Part shown: piece by piece, positions 1 to 10,425 of the stretch
Layout: the number at the start of each line of letters is the position of its first letter
Numbering within the stretch: the first letter of the stretch is position 1
Origin: Silanimonas sp.
GTDB taxonomy: Bacteria > Pseudomonadota > Gammaproteobacteria > Xanthomonadales > Xanthomonadaceae
Length of the DNA stretch: 64,000 nt
Reading direction: 5' to 3'
Assembly: GCF_027530345.1 (NCBI RefSeq)
Contig: NZ_JAPZQK010000006.1
Location: 124,001-188,000 of the forward strand
Notes under the pieces: generated by a model
Told to the model about the DNA's origin: nothing
Databases searched by the model: none
The model's input: only the letters and a program-made list of their open reading frames with translations
Program-made: the position numbers and the translations under genes

Positions 1-306
1 CGGTAAGCCGCCACCGGCTTCCACCGCGTCGACGAGCTTGTGCATTGTGTTCGCGCAGATCATCACCGCACTGGCACCCGCCGTCGCGAGGCCGCGCGCC
101 GCGTCGGCCATCAGCAGCGCGAGCTCGTCCCAGCGCCCCGCGTGCTGAAGCGCGCTGATGCGGGCGAAATCAAAGGAATGCAGGCGAAGCTCGGCAGCAT
201 GCGGCGCACCGCGCGCCTCGCGCACGCCCTCGTTGAGGGCGCGGTAGTAGTGGGCGGTGCTTTCCCAGCTGATGCCGCCGATGAGGCCGAGGACGCGATC
301 CGACAT
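1..306 (-). CDS. Aspartate/glutamate racemase family protein (truncated at left edge; N-terminal part only)
   Basis: Hand translation of the minus strand from the ATG at 306: MSDRVLGLIGGISWESTAHYYRALNEGVREARG...GASAVMICANTMHKLVDAVEAGGGLP; GGISWEST and MICANTMHK are typical of Asp/Glu racemases. Absent from ORF track because it runs off the edge. Confidence 0.9.
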   Translation of the reverse strand, partial: MSDRVLGLIGGISWESTAHYYRALNEGVREARGAPHAAELRLHSFDFARISALQHAGRWDELALLMADAARGLATAGASAVMICANTMHKLVDAVEAGGGLP

Positions 307-357
307 GGCGGCAAGAAGCGGAGTGCGGGCGCAGCCCGGGGCGGCCAGAATGCCGCC

Positions 358-1218
358 ATGCCCGACCGCTACGCCACCTTCCGTGACTGCGACGACGCCA
401 CGTTGATTGCGATGGCGCGCGCCATCGTCGCCCGCGCCGACGAGCCGTGGCCCTTGGCGGCGATGGCCGCCGAATTCGGCCTCTCGCCCTCGGCCTTCCA
501 GCGCCGCTTCACCGCGCTCGTCGGGCTGTCGCCCAAGGCCCTGCAGGACGCCGCGCGGCTCGGCCGCCTGAAGCAGGCGCTCAAGGCCGGCTCCACGGTC
601 ACCGACGCGATCCTCGAGGCCGGCTTCGGCTCGACCAGCCGGGTGTACGGCGAAGCGCCACGCGACCTCGGCATGACCCTCTCGGCCTACCGCGACGGTG
701 CCCCGGGCGAGACGATCCACTGGGCGGCGCGGCGCACGCGGCTCGGGTGGCTGGCGATGGCCGCCACCGCGCGCGGCGTGTGCTTCGCGCAGTTCGGCGA
801 TAGCGCCGATTCGCTCCGCACCGAACTCGGCCGCGAATTTCCGAAGGCCACGATCCTCGCCAGCGAAGCCCACGCGCCGCTCGATGCCTGGATCGACGCC
901 CTCGACGCCCACCTCTCGCGCTCGGCCCCCGCGCCCGACCTGCCGCTCGACCTCCGCGGCACCGCGTTCCAGATGCGGGTGTGGCGTTTCCTGCAAGGCA
1001 TCCCGCTCGGCGAAACGCGTTCGTATGCCGACGTCGCCGCCGGCATCGGCGCACCGAAGGCCACGCGCGCGGTGGGGACGGCCTGCGGCGCGAACCGGGT
1101 GGCCGTTCTGGTGCCCTGCCATCGCGTGCTTCGAGGCGACGGGGCGCTCGGCGGCTACCGCTGGGGGCTGGAGCGCAAGCGCGCGCTACTCAAGACAGAG
1201 GCGACGACGACCCAGTGA
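358..1218 (+). CDS. AraC-type HTH fused to methylated-DNA-[protein]-cysteine S-methyltransferase (Ada-like, lacking the N-terminal AdaA zinc domain)
   Basis: AraC-like HTH (LAAMAAEFGLSPSAFQRRF) followed by the MGMT active site VLVPCHRVLR; start set at internal ATG 358, just after the divergent racemase. Confidence 0.9.
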   Translation: MPDRYATFRDCDDATLIAMARAIVARADEPWPLAAMAAEFGLSPSAFQRRFTALVGLSPKALQDAARLGRLKQALKAGSTVTDAILEAGFGSTSRVYGEAPRDLGMTLSAYRDGAPGETIHWAARRTRLGWLAMAATARGVCFAQFGDSADSLRTELGREFPKATILASEAHAPLDAWIDALDAHLSRSAPAPDLPLDLRGTAFQMRVWRFLQGIPLGETRSYADVAAGIGAPKATRAVGTACGANRVAVLVPCHRVLRGDGALGGYRWGLERKRALLKTEATTTQ

Positions 1219-1316
1219 CGAGCCCCAAACGCTTGCCCCCCCCCCCACGGACTCGCCTAGGATTGAATCGCGCCTTGCGGTGCACCCCCCAACTCAATGA
1301 CAGAGGACGTTCCCCC

Positions 1317-1850
1317 ATGTCCATGCTTGGACTCACGCTTGCGCTCGCGGTTGCTGCCGCGCCCGAAGCCGCAACTCCCGAGATGATTCCGCCGGCTGCT
1401 GCCCAGTGCGTTGGGCAAAGTGTGTTGATCGAATCCCGCCGATCGTTGCGTGGTGCAGAGGCCGCCCGCACGCACGAAGCGGTCGGACGTATCGTTCTCC
1501 AAACACCGGGGCTTTCAAACTCTAGTCGCACTTCGTTTCTTCGCCGATCGCCGGCAACGGTCGGCACGGCGTACGCTATTTCTCGTCGAACGATCTGCAT
1601 TGCGGCCGCTGAAGCGACAACGAAGGGTGTCGTCGATCCGCCTGATTTCCCGGACATTCCGCTCGACCGTTTCGCGTCACCCGGGGACACCTTTGTCTAC
1701 AGCACGTGCGACCCCATCAGCAGATACAAGGCGACGTACACGCTCCGCTATGTGAGCGACAAGGACGGTAACCCGGCCACGAAAGACCCGGGCTGGATCA
1801 TCGACAAGGAAGTGAAAGAGTTGCTTACCGCCGGTTGCCCCGTCGAGTAA
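1317..1850 (+). CDS. Hypothetical secreted protein
   Basis: ORF from ATG 1317 (MSMLGLTLALAVAAAPEAA...) with signal-peptide-like N-terminus; no family recognised. Confidence 0.6.
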   Translation: MSMLGLTLALAVAAAPEAATPEMIPPAAAQCVGQSVLIESRRSLRGAEAARTHEAVGRIVLQTPGLSNSSRTSFLRRSPATVGTAYAISRRTICIAAAEATTKGVVDPPDFPDIPLDRFASPGDTFVYSTCDPISRYKATYTLRYVSDKDGNPATKDPGWIIDKEVKELLTAGCPVE

Positions 1851-2023
1851 CGAGCTTGGGGGAGGGGTCCGCAACGGCTCCCTCCTCGCTCCACCGGGAC
1901 TGCAGCCGCCGTACCGTCGCGCTGAACGCCGCATTCCGGCGCAGCTACGCGCCAGCTGCCCGGCGCGGAAGCCGGGGCACCTATACTTCACGCCCTGCAC
2001 TCCCGCCCGCCGCCTGAAGGCCC

Positions 2024-2949
<926 letters not shown>

Positions 2950-2953
<4 letters not shown>

Positions 2954-3738
2954 GCGCCGCCACCCCCAACCCCAACTGGACGGCGTTCCGCACCATCATC
3001 CGCCGCGAAGTCGCGCGCATCGTCCGCATCTGGGGCCAGACCCTGGTGCCGCCGGCGATCACGATGACGCTGTACTTCCTGATCTTCGGCAAGTTGATCG
3101 GCAGCAAGATCGGCGACATGGGCGGCTTCAGCTACATGGACTTCATCGTGCCGGGCCTGGTGATGATGTCGGTGATCCAGAACGCCTACGGCAACATCAG
3201 CTCCAGCTTCTTCGGCGCGAAGTTCGGCCGCCACATCGAGGAGCTGCTGGTGGCGCCGCTGCCGAACTGGGTGATCCTCGGCGGCTACGTCGGCGGCGCG
3301 GTGCTCCGCGGCTTCATGGTCGGCGCCATCGTGCTGGCCGTGGCGATGCTGTTCACCAAGGTGCGCGTGCACGATTGGGCGGTGACGGTGAGCACCGTCC
3401 TGCTCGGCGCGGTGATCTTCTCGCTCGCCGGCTTCGTCAACGCGGTGTACGCGAAGAAGTTCGACGACATCGCGATCATCCCCACCTTCATCCTGACGCC
3501 ACTCACCTACCTCGGCGGCGTGTTCTATTCGGTGAAGCTGCTGCCGGACTGGGCCGAAGCGGCCACGCACGCCAACCCGATCTTCTACATGGTCAATGCC
3601 TTCCGCTACGGCCTGCTCGGCACCGGCGCCACCGACGTGCCGCTGTGGAGCGCGTATGCCGTGATGCTGGGCGCCGTCATCGCACTGACCTGGCTCGGCC
3701 TGTGGCTGCTGCAGCGCGGCGTCGGCCTGCGCAGCTGA
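2950..3738 (+). CDS. ABC-2 type transporter permease (YadH-like)
   Basis: C-terminal part of the 2407..3738 ORF from ATG 2950 (MSAATPNPNWTAFRTIIRREVARIVRIWGQTLVPPAITMTLYFLIFG...); ATGA overlap with the ATPase gene. Confidence 0.92.
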
Positions 3739-3744
3739 GGAACC

Positions 3745-3763
3745 CCCGCCCGATTCGGGCGGG
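3745..3763. terminator. Hairpin downstream of ABC transporter operon
   Basis: Perfect CCCGCCCG-ATT-CGGGCGGG, 8-bp stem; no clear U-tract. Confidence 0.5.
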
Positions 3764-3805
3764 CGCTATGCTCCACGCGACCAACTCGGGGCGCGGGAGT
3801 ACGTG

Positions 3806-4621
3806 ATGGACGACGCTGCCACGCTCGATATCCACCGGCGCCACCGCGTGCGGGTGGAGGGAACCGGCCCCACCCTGCTCTACGCGCACGGCTTCGGCTG
3901 CAGCCAAGCCATGTGGGACGCAATCCTGCCGGCGTTCGCCGGGAGCCATCGCCAAGTCGCGTTCGATTACGCCGGATCAGGCCGGTCCGATCGTGCCGCG
4001 TACGATCCGAAGCGCCACGCCTCGCTCGAAGGCTACGCCGACGACCTGCTCGCGATCGCGCGCAGCGTCGCGCCGCCCGAAGGCCTCACCCTCGTGGCCC
4101 ACTCGGTGAGCTGCAGCATCGGCATGCTCGCCGCCGCGCGCGAGCCCGCCCTCTTCCGCGACCTCGTTCTGCTCGGCCCGAACCCCTGCTTCATCGACCA
4201 TCCGCCCGACTACATCGGTGGCTTCCAGCGCGCCGACCTCGAAGGCCTGCTCACCCTGATGGACCAGAACTACCTGGGCTGGGCGCAGACGCTGGCCCCG
4301 GTGGTCGCCGGCGAAGGCGGCGGGGCCGAGGTGGCAGGGCGGCTTTCCGAAAGCTTCTGCTCGACCGACCCCGATGTGGCGCGCCAGTTCGCTGCGGCCA
4401 CCTTCTTCTCGGACAACCGCGCCGACGTCGAGCGCGTCCGCACGCCCGCGCTGCTGCTGCAGCACCGCCACGACGCGCTCGCACCTCTGGACGTCGGGCG
4501 CTGGCTGAAGGCGCGCCTCCCGCAGGCCACGCTGGAGGTGCTCGACGTCGCCGGCCATTGCGCCCACATGAGCCACCCGGCGCTGGTGGTCGACGCGCTG
4601 CGGAGGCGGCTTGCCCGCTGA
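3806..4621 (+). CDS. RsbQ-like alpha/beta hydrolase
   Basis: LYAHGFGCSQAMW, FDYAGSGRSD, LVAHSVSCSIG nucleophile elbow, LLGPNPCFIDHPPDYIGGFQRADLEGLL, DVAGHCAHMSHP match the RsbQ/KAI2-like pattern. Confidence 0.85.
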   Translation: MDDAATLDIHRRHRVRVEGTGPTLLYAHGFGCSQAMWDAILPAFAGSHRQVAFDYAGSGRSDRAAYDPKRHASLEGYADDLLAIARSVAPPEGLTLVAHSVSCSIGMLAAAREPALFRDLVLLGPNPCFIDHPPDYIGGFQRADLEGLLTLMDQNYLGWAQTLAPVVAGEGGGAEVAGRLSESFCSTDPDVARQFAAATFFSDNRADVERVRTPALLLQHRHDALAPLDVGRWLKARLPQATLEVLDVAGHCAHMSHPALVVDALRRRLAR

Positions 4622-4631
4622 GCGCTCATCG

Positions 4632-5606
4632 ATGGCCGAGCTGCTGCCGCGCCTGCCGGCGCTGGTGGTCGTCACCGATGCGAGCGGGAGCCTGCAGACG
4701 ATCACTGGCGACGTCGTCGAAGAGCTGGGCATCGAAGCCGGCGCCCTCGACTACATCGGCACGCTGTTCGGCCGCGCCTCGGCCATTTTTCTTGAGACCC
4801 ACCTCTGGCCGCTGCTGCGTCGCGATGGGCGTTTCGATGAATGCCACGTGCTGCTGCAGTCGCCGGGCGGCACCCCATGGCCCTGCCTCGTCAGCGCACG
4901 TCGCCTCGACGACGGCGCGCGGGTGCTCTGGCTGTTCTTCCCCGCGAGGGAGCGCGCGCGCTTCGAAGCCGAGCTGGTGGCCGCACGTCAGTCCGCGCAG
5001 GGTCTCGCGCGCGAGCTGGCCGAGGCCAATCGGCGCCTCGAGGCGCAGTCCGAAGCCATCCGCACGCGCAACGACGAGCTTGACCAGCTCGCCCGCACCG
5101 ACCCGCTCACGGGCCTCGGCAACCGGCGCGCGCTCGATGCCGCGTTCATGGCCAGGCCGGCCGCCCCGCAGGACGGCACGCCGTCAACCGACAGTGCGTT
5201 GCTCATGGTCGATGCCGACCACTTCAAGGCCATCAACGACCGCTGGGGCCATGACGTCGGCGACACCGTGCTGGTGGCCATGGCAGGCGTTCTCCGAACC
5301 TGCCTGCGGCGCAGCGACACCGTCGTGCGCCTTGGCGGCGAAGAGTTCGCGTTGTGGCTTCCCGACGCGAGCCCCGAGGCCGCCGCTCGCGTGGCGGAAA
5401 CCGTGCACGCCAAGATGGCGGCCATGCTGCTGCCGGATGCCACCCAGGCACTGACGGTGAGCATCGGCGCGGCGATGCTCGGCGGCCAACGCCATCGCAA
5501 CGACCTCGCCTTGCTGCTCAAGCGCGCCGACGAAGCGCTTTACCTCGCGAAGAGCGCCGGCCGGCACTGCACGCGCCGGGCGGACGCGCTGCCGCATGCC
5601 GACTGA
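4632..5606 (+). CDS. PAS domain-containing diguanylate cyclase (GGDEF family)
   Basis: N-terminal PAS-like region; DPLTGLGNRRALD and RLGGEEFALWLP active-site motif; an alternative TTG start at 4611 would overlap the hydrolase gene. Confidence 0.88.
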   Translation: MAELLPRLPALVVVTDASGSLQTITGDVVEELGIEAGALDYIGTLFGRASAIFLETHLWPLLRRDGRFDECHVLLQSPGGTPWPCLVSARRLDDGARVLWLFFPARERARFEAELVAARQSAQGLARELAEANRRLEAQSEAIRTRNDELDQLARTDPLTGLGNRRALDAAFMARPAAPQDGTPSTDSALLMVDADHFKAINDRWGHDVGDTVLVAMAGVLRTCLRRSDTVVRLGGEEFALWLPDASPEAAARVAETVHAKMAAMLLPDATQALTVSIGAAMLGGQRHRNDLALLLKRADEALYLAKSAGRHCTRRADALPHAD

Positions 5607-5609
5607 CGA

Positions 5610-6803
5610 TCAGCCCTCGCGCCAGTCCTCGCCGGGCAGGATGCGCCGCAGGTAGGCGTCGAACATCGGCACGGTGAACGCGGTATCGCCGTGGTTCGGG
5701 CTCCACACCATGCCCTTGTCGATCAACTGCGCGCGGATCGGCCCCATCGCGGTGACCTTGCGACCGAGGGTGTCGGCGATGTCGCCGGAGCGGTGCGGGC
5801 CCGGCCCCAGCGCCGCCATCGCGCGCAGGTAGCGCTTCTCGGCCAACGTGAGGCGATCGAAGCGCACGCGGAAGAAGCTTTCGTCGAGGGCCGCCACCGC
5901 CTCGCGCGCGGCGCGTTCGACGTCGGCGACCGTGATCGGCGAGCCCTTCGCCACGTCCCAGGCATGTTTGCCCCACTCCTGCAGGAAGTAGGGGTAGCCC
6001 TCGGTGGCTTGGAGGATCGCCTCGGTGGCCGCGGGCTCGAAGCGCACGCCCAGCGCGGCCGCCGGCACCTCGATGGCATCGCGAGCGGCCGTGGCGTCGA
6101 GCGGCCCGATGAAGGGGAACGCGAACAGCCGCTCGGCATAGGACTTCGCGCGGCCCATCTGGCCGGGCAGCGACGGCAGGCCGGCGCCCACCAGCACCAC
6201 CGGCACCTGCTGCTGCGCGCAGCGATGCAGGGCCGTGACCAGCGAGGCCAGCTGCTCTTCCGGCACGTACTGCAGCTCGTCGACGAAAAGCACGAGGGCG
6301 GTGCCGTCGGCCTGCGCGGCACGGGCCGCGGCTTCCAGCAGGGCCAGCAGATCGCTCTCGAGGTCGCCGTTGTCGGCGAGGCCGGGCTCGGGATCGAGGT
6401 CGATGCCCACTTCGAGATCGGCGTACTTGAGCTTCAGCGATTTCGCGAACCCGGCCAGCGCGCGCAGGCCGCGGCTGGCGAGGTCCTTGGCCTTGTCGCG
6501 ACGCGACAGGCGCAGCAAGGCGAGGCGCAACTGCGGCGCCAGCATGGCCGGCAGCGAGCGGCCTTCCGGCGCTTCGATGCGGATGGTCTCCATGCCCGCG
6601 GCCTCGGCGTCCTGTCGCATGCGGTCGAGCAGCACGGTCTTGCCGACGCCGCGCAGGCCGACCAGCAGCACGCTCTTGGCCTGCCGGCCGGCACGGATGC
6701 GCGCGATGGCGATCCGCACCTGCTCGATCAGGGCGTCACGGCCGGCGAGCTCGGGCGGCGGCGCCCCGGCACCGGGGGCATAGGGGTTGGCGATGGGGTC
6801 CAT
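5610..6803 (-). CDS. AAA/ORC-like ATP-binding protein
   Basis: LLVGLRGVGKTVLLDRM Walker A, VLFVDELQYVPEEQL Walker B, C-terminal winged-helix-like region. Confidence 0.8.
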   Translation of the reverse strand: MDPIANPYAPGAGAPPPELAGRDALIEQVRIAIARIRAGRQAKSVLLVGLRGVGKTVLLDRMRQDAEAAGMETIRIEAPEGRSLPAMLAPQLRLALLRLSRRDKAKDLASRGLRALAGFAKSLKLKYADLEVGIDLDPEPGLADNGDLESDLLALLEAAARAAQADGTALVLFVDELQYVPEEQLASLVTALHRCAQQQVPVVLVGAGLPSLPGQMGRAKSYAERLFAFPFIGPLDATAARDAIEVPAAALGVRFEPAATEAILQATEGYPYFLQEWGKHAWDVAKGSPITVADVERAAREAVAALDESFFRVRFDRLTLAEKRYLRAMAALGPGPHRSGDIADTLGRKVTAMGPIRAQLIDKGMVWSPNHGDTAFTVPMFDAYLRRILPGEDWREG

Positions 6804-6963
6804 GGCCGCAGCCTAGGCCGATCTTCGGAAAATTACAAAGAAAAGATAATCTTCCTAACTTCGACCAAGCCAGCGGCCGGGGTGGTCGGCGAGAACCGCC
6901 GCAGCGCCCGGAATGGCGGCGCAGCGAGCCCAGGTATCGACGCGGATGACGTGGTGATGCCGA

Positions 6964-7668
6964 TCAATGGCCCGCCCGGGCCGGAACGCGCGGGATGATC
7001 GTTCGCCGCCGGACGCCTCGGCCCAGCGCCGCGAAGGTCCGGGTGAGATGCCGCCGCGCGAAGACCTGCAGCAGTGCCAGCCCCCCGACGAAGCAGAACA
7101 CCATCGCCGCCAGGGCCACGCGGTCCTTGCGGTCACCCGCCTGTTCGCGGGTCTCGATCTGCGCCTTGAATTGGCTGCGTATCGCCTCCGCCGCCCCCGA
7201 AAGGCTCTCCACGAAACCACCACGGAGAGCCTCGTGGCGGCGACTCAGGAGGACAGCGCGCGGGCCGCCGCCGGGGAACGGCTGCAGGGCCGAGCGTTCG
7301 TAGGTGCGGAGCTGCTTCCAGGCATCGAGGGAGCGCTCCAGCGGCGAAAGGAGGGCAACGCCCGCGCCGGAGGCTTCCAGGGCATCGAACTGCGCCTCGA
7401 CGCGCCCCGTGGCCTCGTCGAGATCGGCCAGGTCGGCCTTGATGTCGTCGACCAGTCCGGGACCGAGGGCAGCACGGCTCACGGCATGCGAATGATCGAA
7501 AGCGAGGTCGCGCAAGGCATCGACGAACGCCTCCGAGAGTTCCTGTTGGCGGGCGAGCTCGCGTTCGCCCTCCGAACCCGCGCGATGGAGCAGCAAGGCG
7601 GCGATGGCCACGCCACAGAGCGTCACGACGATCGACAGGGAAACACGGCTGATGGTTGCGATCCGCAT
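6964..7668 (-). CDS. Membrane sensor-like protein with two TM segments and no output domain
   Basis: From ATG 7668: MRIATISRVSLSIVVTLCGVAIAALLLHRAGSEGE..., second TM LAAMVFCFVGGLALLQVFA near the C-terminus. Confidence 0.6.
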   Translation of the reverse strand: MRIATISRVSLSIVVTLCGVAIAALLLHRAGSEGERELARQQELSEAFVDALRDLAFDHSHAVSRAALGPGLVDDIKADLADLDEATGRVEAQFDALEASGAGVALLSPLERSLDAWKQLRTYERSALQPFPGGGPRAVLLSRRHEALRGGFVESLSGAAEAIRSQFKAQIETREQAGDRKDRVALAAMVFCFVGGLALLQVFARRHLTRTFAALGRGVRRRTIIPRVPARAGH

Positions 7669-7814
7669 GGCACGCCCTCCTCGCTTTTTTGCCGGTTTAC
7701 GACCCCGATCAAGCCCATTCCGTCGACCACGTCGCGTCCGCGGCGAGGCATCGCGCCGCACAAGGTCACACGCGGTCAAGTGCGGTCGGGCGTCACACTC
7801 TGCCGCCCGCGGGC

Positions 7815-8636
7815 TCAGGCCTCGGGCAAGCGGAAAAACGCCCGTGCCGTCGCCGTGGTGCTGGCCGCCGTCACCGCCACGTCTTCGCCGCGGTCCTTCG
7901 CGAGCTCGTGGACGATGTGCGGCAGGAAGGCCGGCTCGTTGCGCCTGTCCTTCGGCGTGGGCTTCAACGTGCGCGGCAGCAGGTAGGGGCAGTCGGTCTC
8001 GACCATCAGGCGGTCGGCCGGGATGCGCTTCACCAGCTCGCGGAGGTGTTGGCCGCGGCGTTCGTCGCAGAGCCAGCCAGTGATGCCGATGTAGCAGCCG
8101 GCGTCCAGCGATTCCATCAGCGCACGCTCATCACCGGTGAAGCAGTGCACCACCGCCGGGCCGCAACGCGGCAGGAAGGGCTTGAGGATGGCGAGGAAAT
8201 CGTCGTGGGCGTCGCGCTGGTGCAGCAACAGCGGCTTGCCGCATTCGACGGCGAGCTCCAGCTGGCGTTCGAAGGCGCGCTGCTGGGCATGACGCGGGGC
8301 GAAATCGCGGAAGTAGTCGAGGCCGGTCTCGCCCACCGCCACCACTTCCGGGTGCGTGAGCAGTTCGCGCAGATCGGCGACGGCTTCATCCGTCACCTCG
8401 ATCGCGTGGTGCGGGTGCACGCCGGCGGTGGCGAACAGCCGGCCCGGGTGCGCGCGGGCGAGATCGAGTGCGTGGCGCGAGCCCTCGCGCGAGGCGCCGG
8501 TGACGACGAGCTGGTGGACGCTGGCCTCGGCCGCGCGTTCGAGCACGGCGTCGAAATCATGGCCGAAGCTCTCGTGCGTCAGGTTGGCGCCGATGTCGAC
8601 GAGCGGGTGCGGGAAGGTGGTGCGGTAGGGGTTCAT
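7815..8636 (-). CDS. TatD family hydrolase
   Basis: VDIGANLTHESF, VGETGLDYFRD, PLLLHQRDAHDDF, VHCFTGDE, VETDCPYLLPR motifs; start at 8636. Confidence 0.93.
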   Translation of the reverse strand: MNPYRTTFPHPLVDIGANLTHESFGHDFDAVLERAAEASVHQLVVTGASREGSRHALDLARAHPGRLFATAGVHPHHAIEVTDEAVADLRELLTHPEVVAVGETGLDYFRDFAPRHAQQRAFERQLELAVECGKPLLLHQRDAHDDFLAILKPFLPRCGPAVVHCFTGDERALMESLDAGCYIGITGWLCDERRGQHLRELVKRIPADRLMVETDCPYLLPRTLKPTPKDRRNEPAFLPHIVHELAKDRGEDVAVTAASTTATARAFFRLPEA

Positions 8637-9835
8637 GCGTGTTGTCCGGCGGCATGGCCGGAAGCCGAGGCCCATTGGAAGTTGTAGCCACCGAGCCAGC
8701 CGGTGACGTCGAGCACTTCGCCGACGAAGTAAAGGCCCGGCACGCGACGGCTTTCCATCGTGCTGGACGAGACTTCCTTGGTGTCGACGCCGCCCAGCGT
8801 GACCTCGGCGGTGCGGTAGCCCTCGGTGCCGCTGCAGACCAGCGGGAAGCGGGCGAGCATCTCGGCGATGCGCTGCAGCGGCTTCGGGTCGAGCTGCTTC
8901 ATCGGTCGGCTCTCGAACACGGTCTCGCACAGGCGCTCGGCGAACCGCTTCGGCAGCAGCTCAGCGAGGACCGTGCGCAGCTGGGCGTCGGGCCGCGCGG
9001 CTCGCAGGGCCGTGAGGGTTTCGAGCGCGTCCTGCCCGGGCAGCAGGTCGAGTTCGAGCGCCTCGCCCGGCTGCCAGTAGTTGGAGATCTGCAGGATGGC
9101 CGGGCCGCTGATGCCGCGGTGCGTGACCAGCATCGCGTTGCTGAAACTCGTCTTGCCGGCCCGTGCGGTGACAGGCAAAGCGACACCGGCCAGCTCCGCC
9201 ATCTGTTCCGCCGGCTTGCCGCTCTGCGTAAGCGGCACGAGGCCGGCGCGGGTGGGCAGCAGCGCATGGCCGAACTGCTTCGCCAGCGCATAGCCGAAAC
9301 CGGTGGCGCCCATGCTCGGGATCGAAAGGCCGCCCGTGGCGACCACCAGCGATTCGGCCTCGACCACGCCCTGCGACGTGGTGATGCGGAAGCGCGGAGC
9401 GCTTTCGGCCGCGCCCTCCCGCGTCTCGACGGACTCCACCGCGCAGGACGTGCGCACATCGACGCCAGCGTCTTCGCACTCCTTCAGCAGCATCGCCACG
9501 ATCTGCTTGCTGCTGTCGTCGCAGAACAGTTGGCCGAGCTCCTTCTCGTGGTACGCGATGCCGTGGCGCTCGACCATCGCGATGAAGTGCGCCGGCGTGT
9601 AGCGGGCGAGTGCGGACTTGCAGAAGTGCGGGTTGGCCGAAAGGAAGTTCGCCGGCGTGGTGCCGGTGTTGGTGAAGTTGCAGCGCCCACCACCTGACAT
9701 CAGGATCTTCTTGCCGCAGCGGTTGGCATGCTCGATCACGCGCACGCGCCGGCCGCGACGACCGGCGGTGAAGGCCGTCATCAGCCCGGCCGCGCCGCCG
9801 CCAATCACGACGACGTCGACACGTTCAGCCCGCAC
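8633..9835 (-). CDS. FAD-dependent oxidoreductase, HI0933/YhiN family
   Basis: VDVVVIGGGAAGLMTAFTAGRRGRRVRVIE, KKILMSGGGRCNFTNT; overlaps tatD start. Confidence 0.92.
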   Translation of the reverse strand: MRAERVDVVVIGGGAAGLMTAFTAGRRGRRVRVIEHANRCGKKILMSGGGRCNFTNTGTTPANFLSANPHFCKSALARYTPAHFIAMVERHGIAYHEKELGQLFCDDSSKQIVAMLLKECEDAGVDVRTSCAVESVETREGAAESAPRFRITTSQGVVEAESLVVATGGLSIPSMGATGFGYALAKQFGHALLPTRAGLVPLTQSGKPAEQMAELAGVALPVTARAGKTSFSNAMLVTHRGISGPAILQISNYWQPGEALELDLLPGQDALETLTALRAARPDAQLRTVLAELLPKRFAERLCETVFESRPMKQLDPKPLQRIAEMLARFPLVCSGTEGYRTAEVTLGGVDTKEVSSSTMESRRVPGLYFVGEVLDVTGWLGGYNFQWASASGHAAGQHA

Positions 9836-10370
9836 GCTGGTGCCACACGGGCGTGACGCTGACCGAGCCGCCCTCGCCCATCAGCTGCACTTCGCCGTCC
9901 TGCACGAGGCACTGCAGGTCCATGCCGCGGGCGAGCAGCGGCGCGAGCGCTTCGGCCGTGCCCGCCGGCAATTCGACGACGTCGAGGTTCGCGCAACGCG
10001 CCAAGCCGGCAGCGTTCTTCTCCCACCACAGGCCGAAGCCGCGGCCGCTGTAGCCGACCACCGTGACGCGACGCGAGCGCCCACAGGCGCGACGCACGTC
10101 GGCCTCCTCGGGCTGGCCGAGTTCGATCCAGTGCTCGATGTCGCCGGTGAGCGAGCGCAACCACACGTCGGGCTCGCCCTCGCTGCTGATGCCGCGGCCG
10201 AACTCCAGGCGCTCCTCGGCGAACAGGCCGAAAGCGAGCAGGCGCACCATCAGGCGCGCATCCGTCTCCGACGGGTGCTGCGCCAGGGTCAGCGTGTGCG
10301 TGGCGTAGTAGTGGCGATCGAGGTCGGAGACCTGCAGCGTCGCGCGGTGGACGGTGGCCTTGAGCGCCAT
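9825..10370 (-). CDS. yaeQ: YaeQ family protein
   Basis: MALKATVHRATLQVSDLDRHYYATHTLTLAQHPSETDARLMVRLLAFGL is characteristic of YaeQ. Confidence 0.9.
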   Translation of the reverse strand: MALKATVHRATLQVSDLDRHYYATHTLTLAQHPSETDARLMVRLLAFGLFAEERLEFGRGISSEGEPDVWLRSLTGDIEHWIELGQPEEADVRRACGRSRRVTVVGYSGRGFGLWWEKNAAGLARCANLDVVELPAGTAEALAPLLARGMDLQCLVQDGEVQLMGEGGSVSVTPVWHQRAG

Positions 10371-10425
10371 GGGAATTCCGGGGAAGAAGCGGCACGCATT
10401 GTAGGCGAGCCCGCCTGAAGCGCCC

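Noticed and set aside
6843-6853. AAGATAATCTT palindrome upstream of the ORC-like ATPase
   Set aside because: Short palindrome in an AT-rich promoter patch; no second copy or linked regulator to support a function.
5691-6998. 435-aa plus-strand ORF
   Set aside because: Antisense to the AAA/ORC-like ATPase, which has clear Walker motifs.
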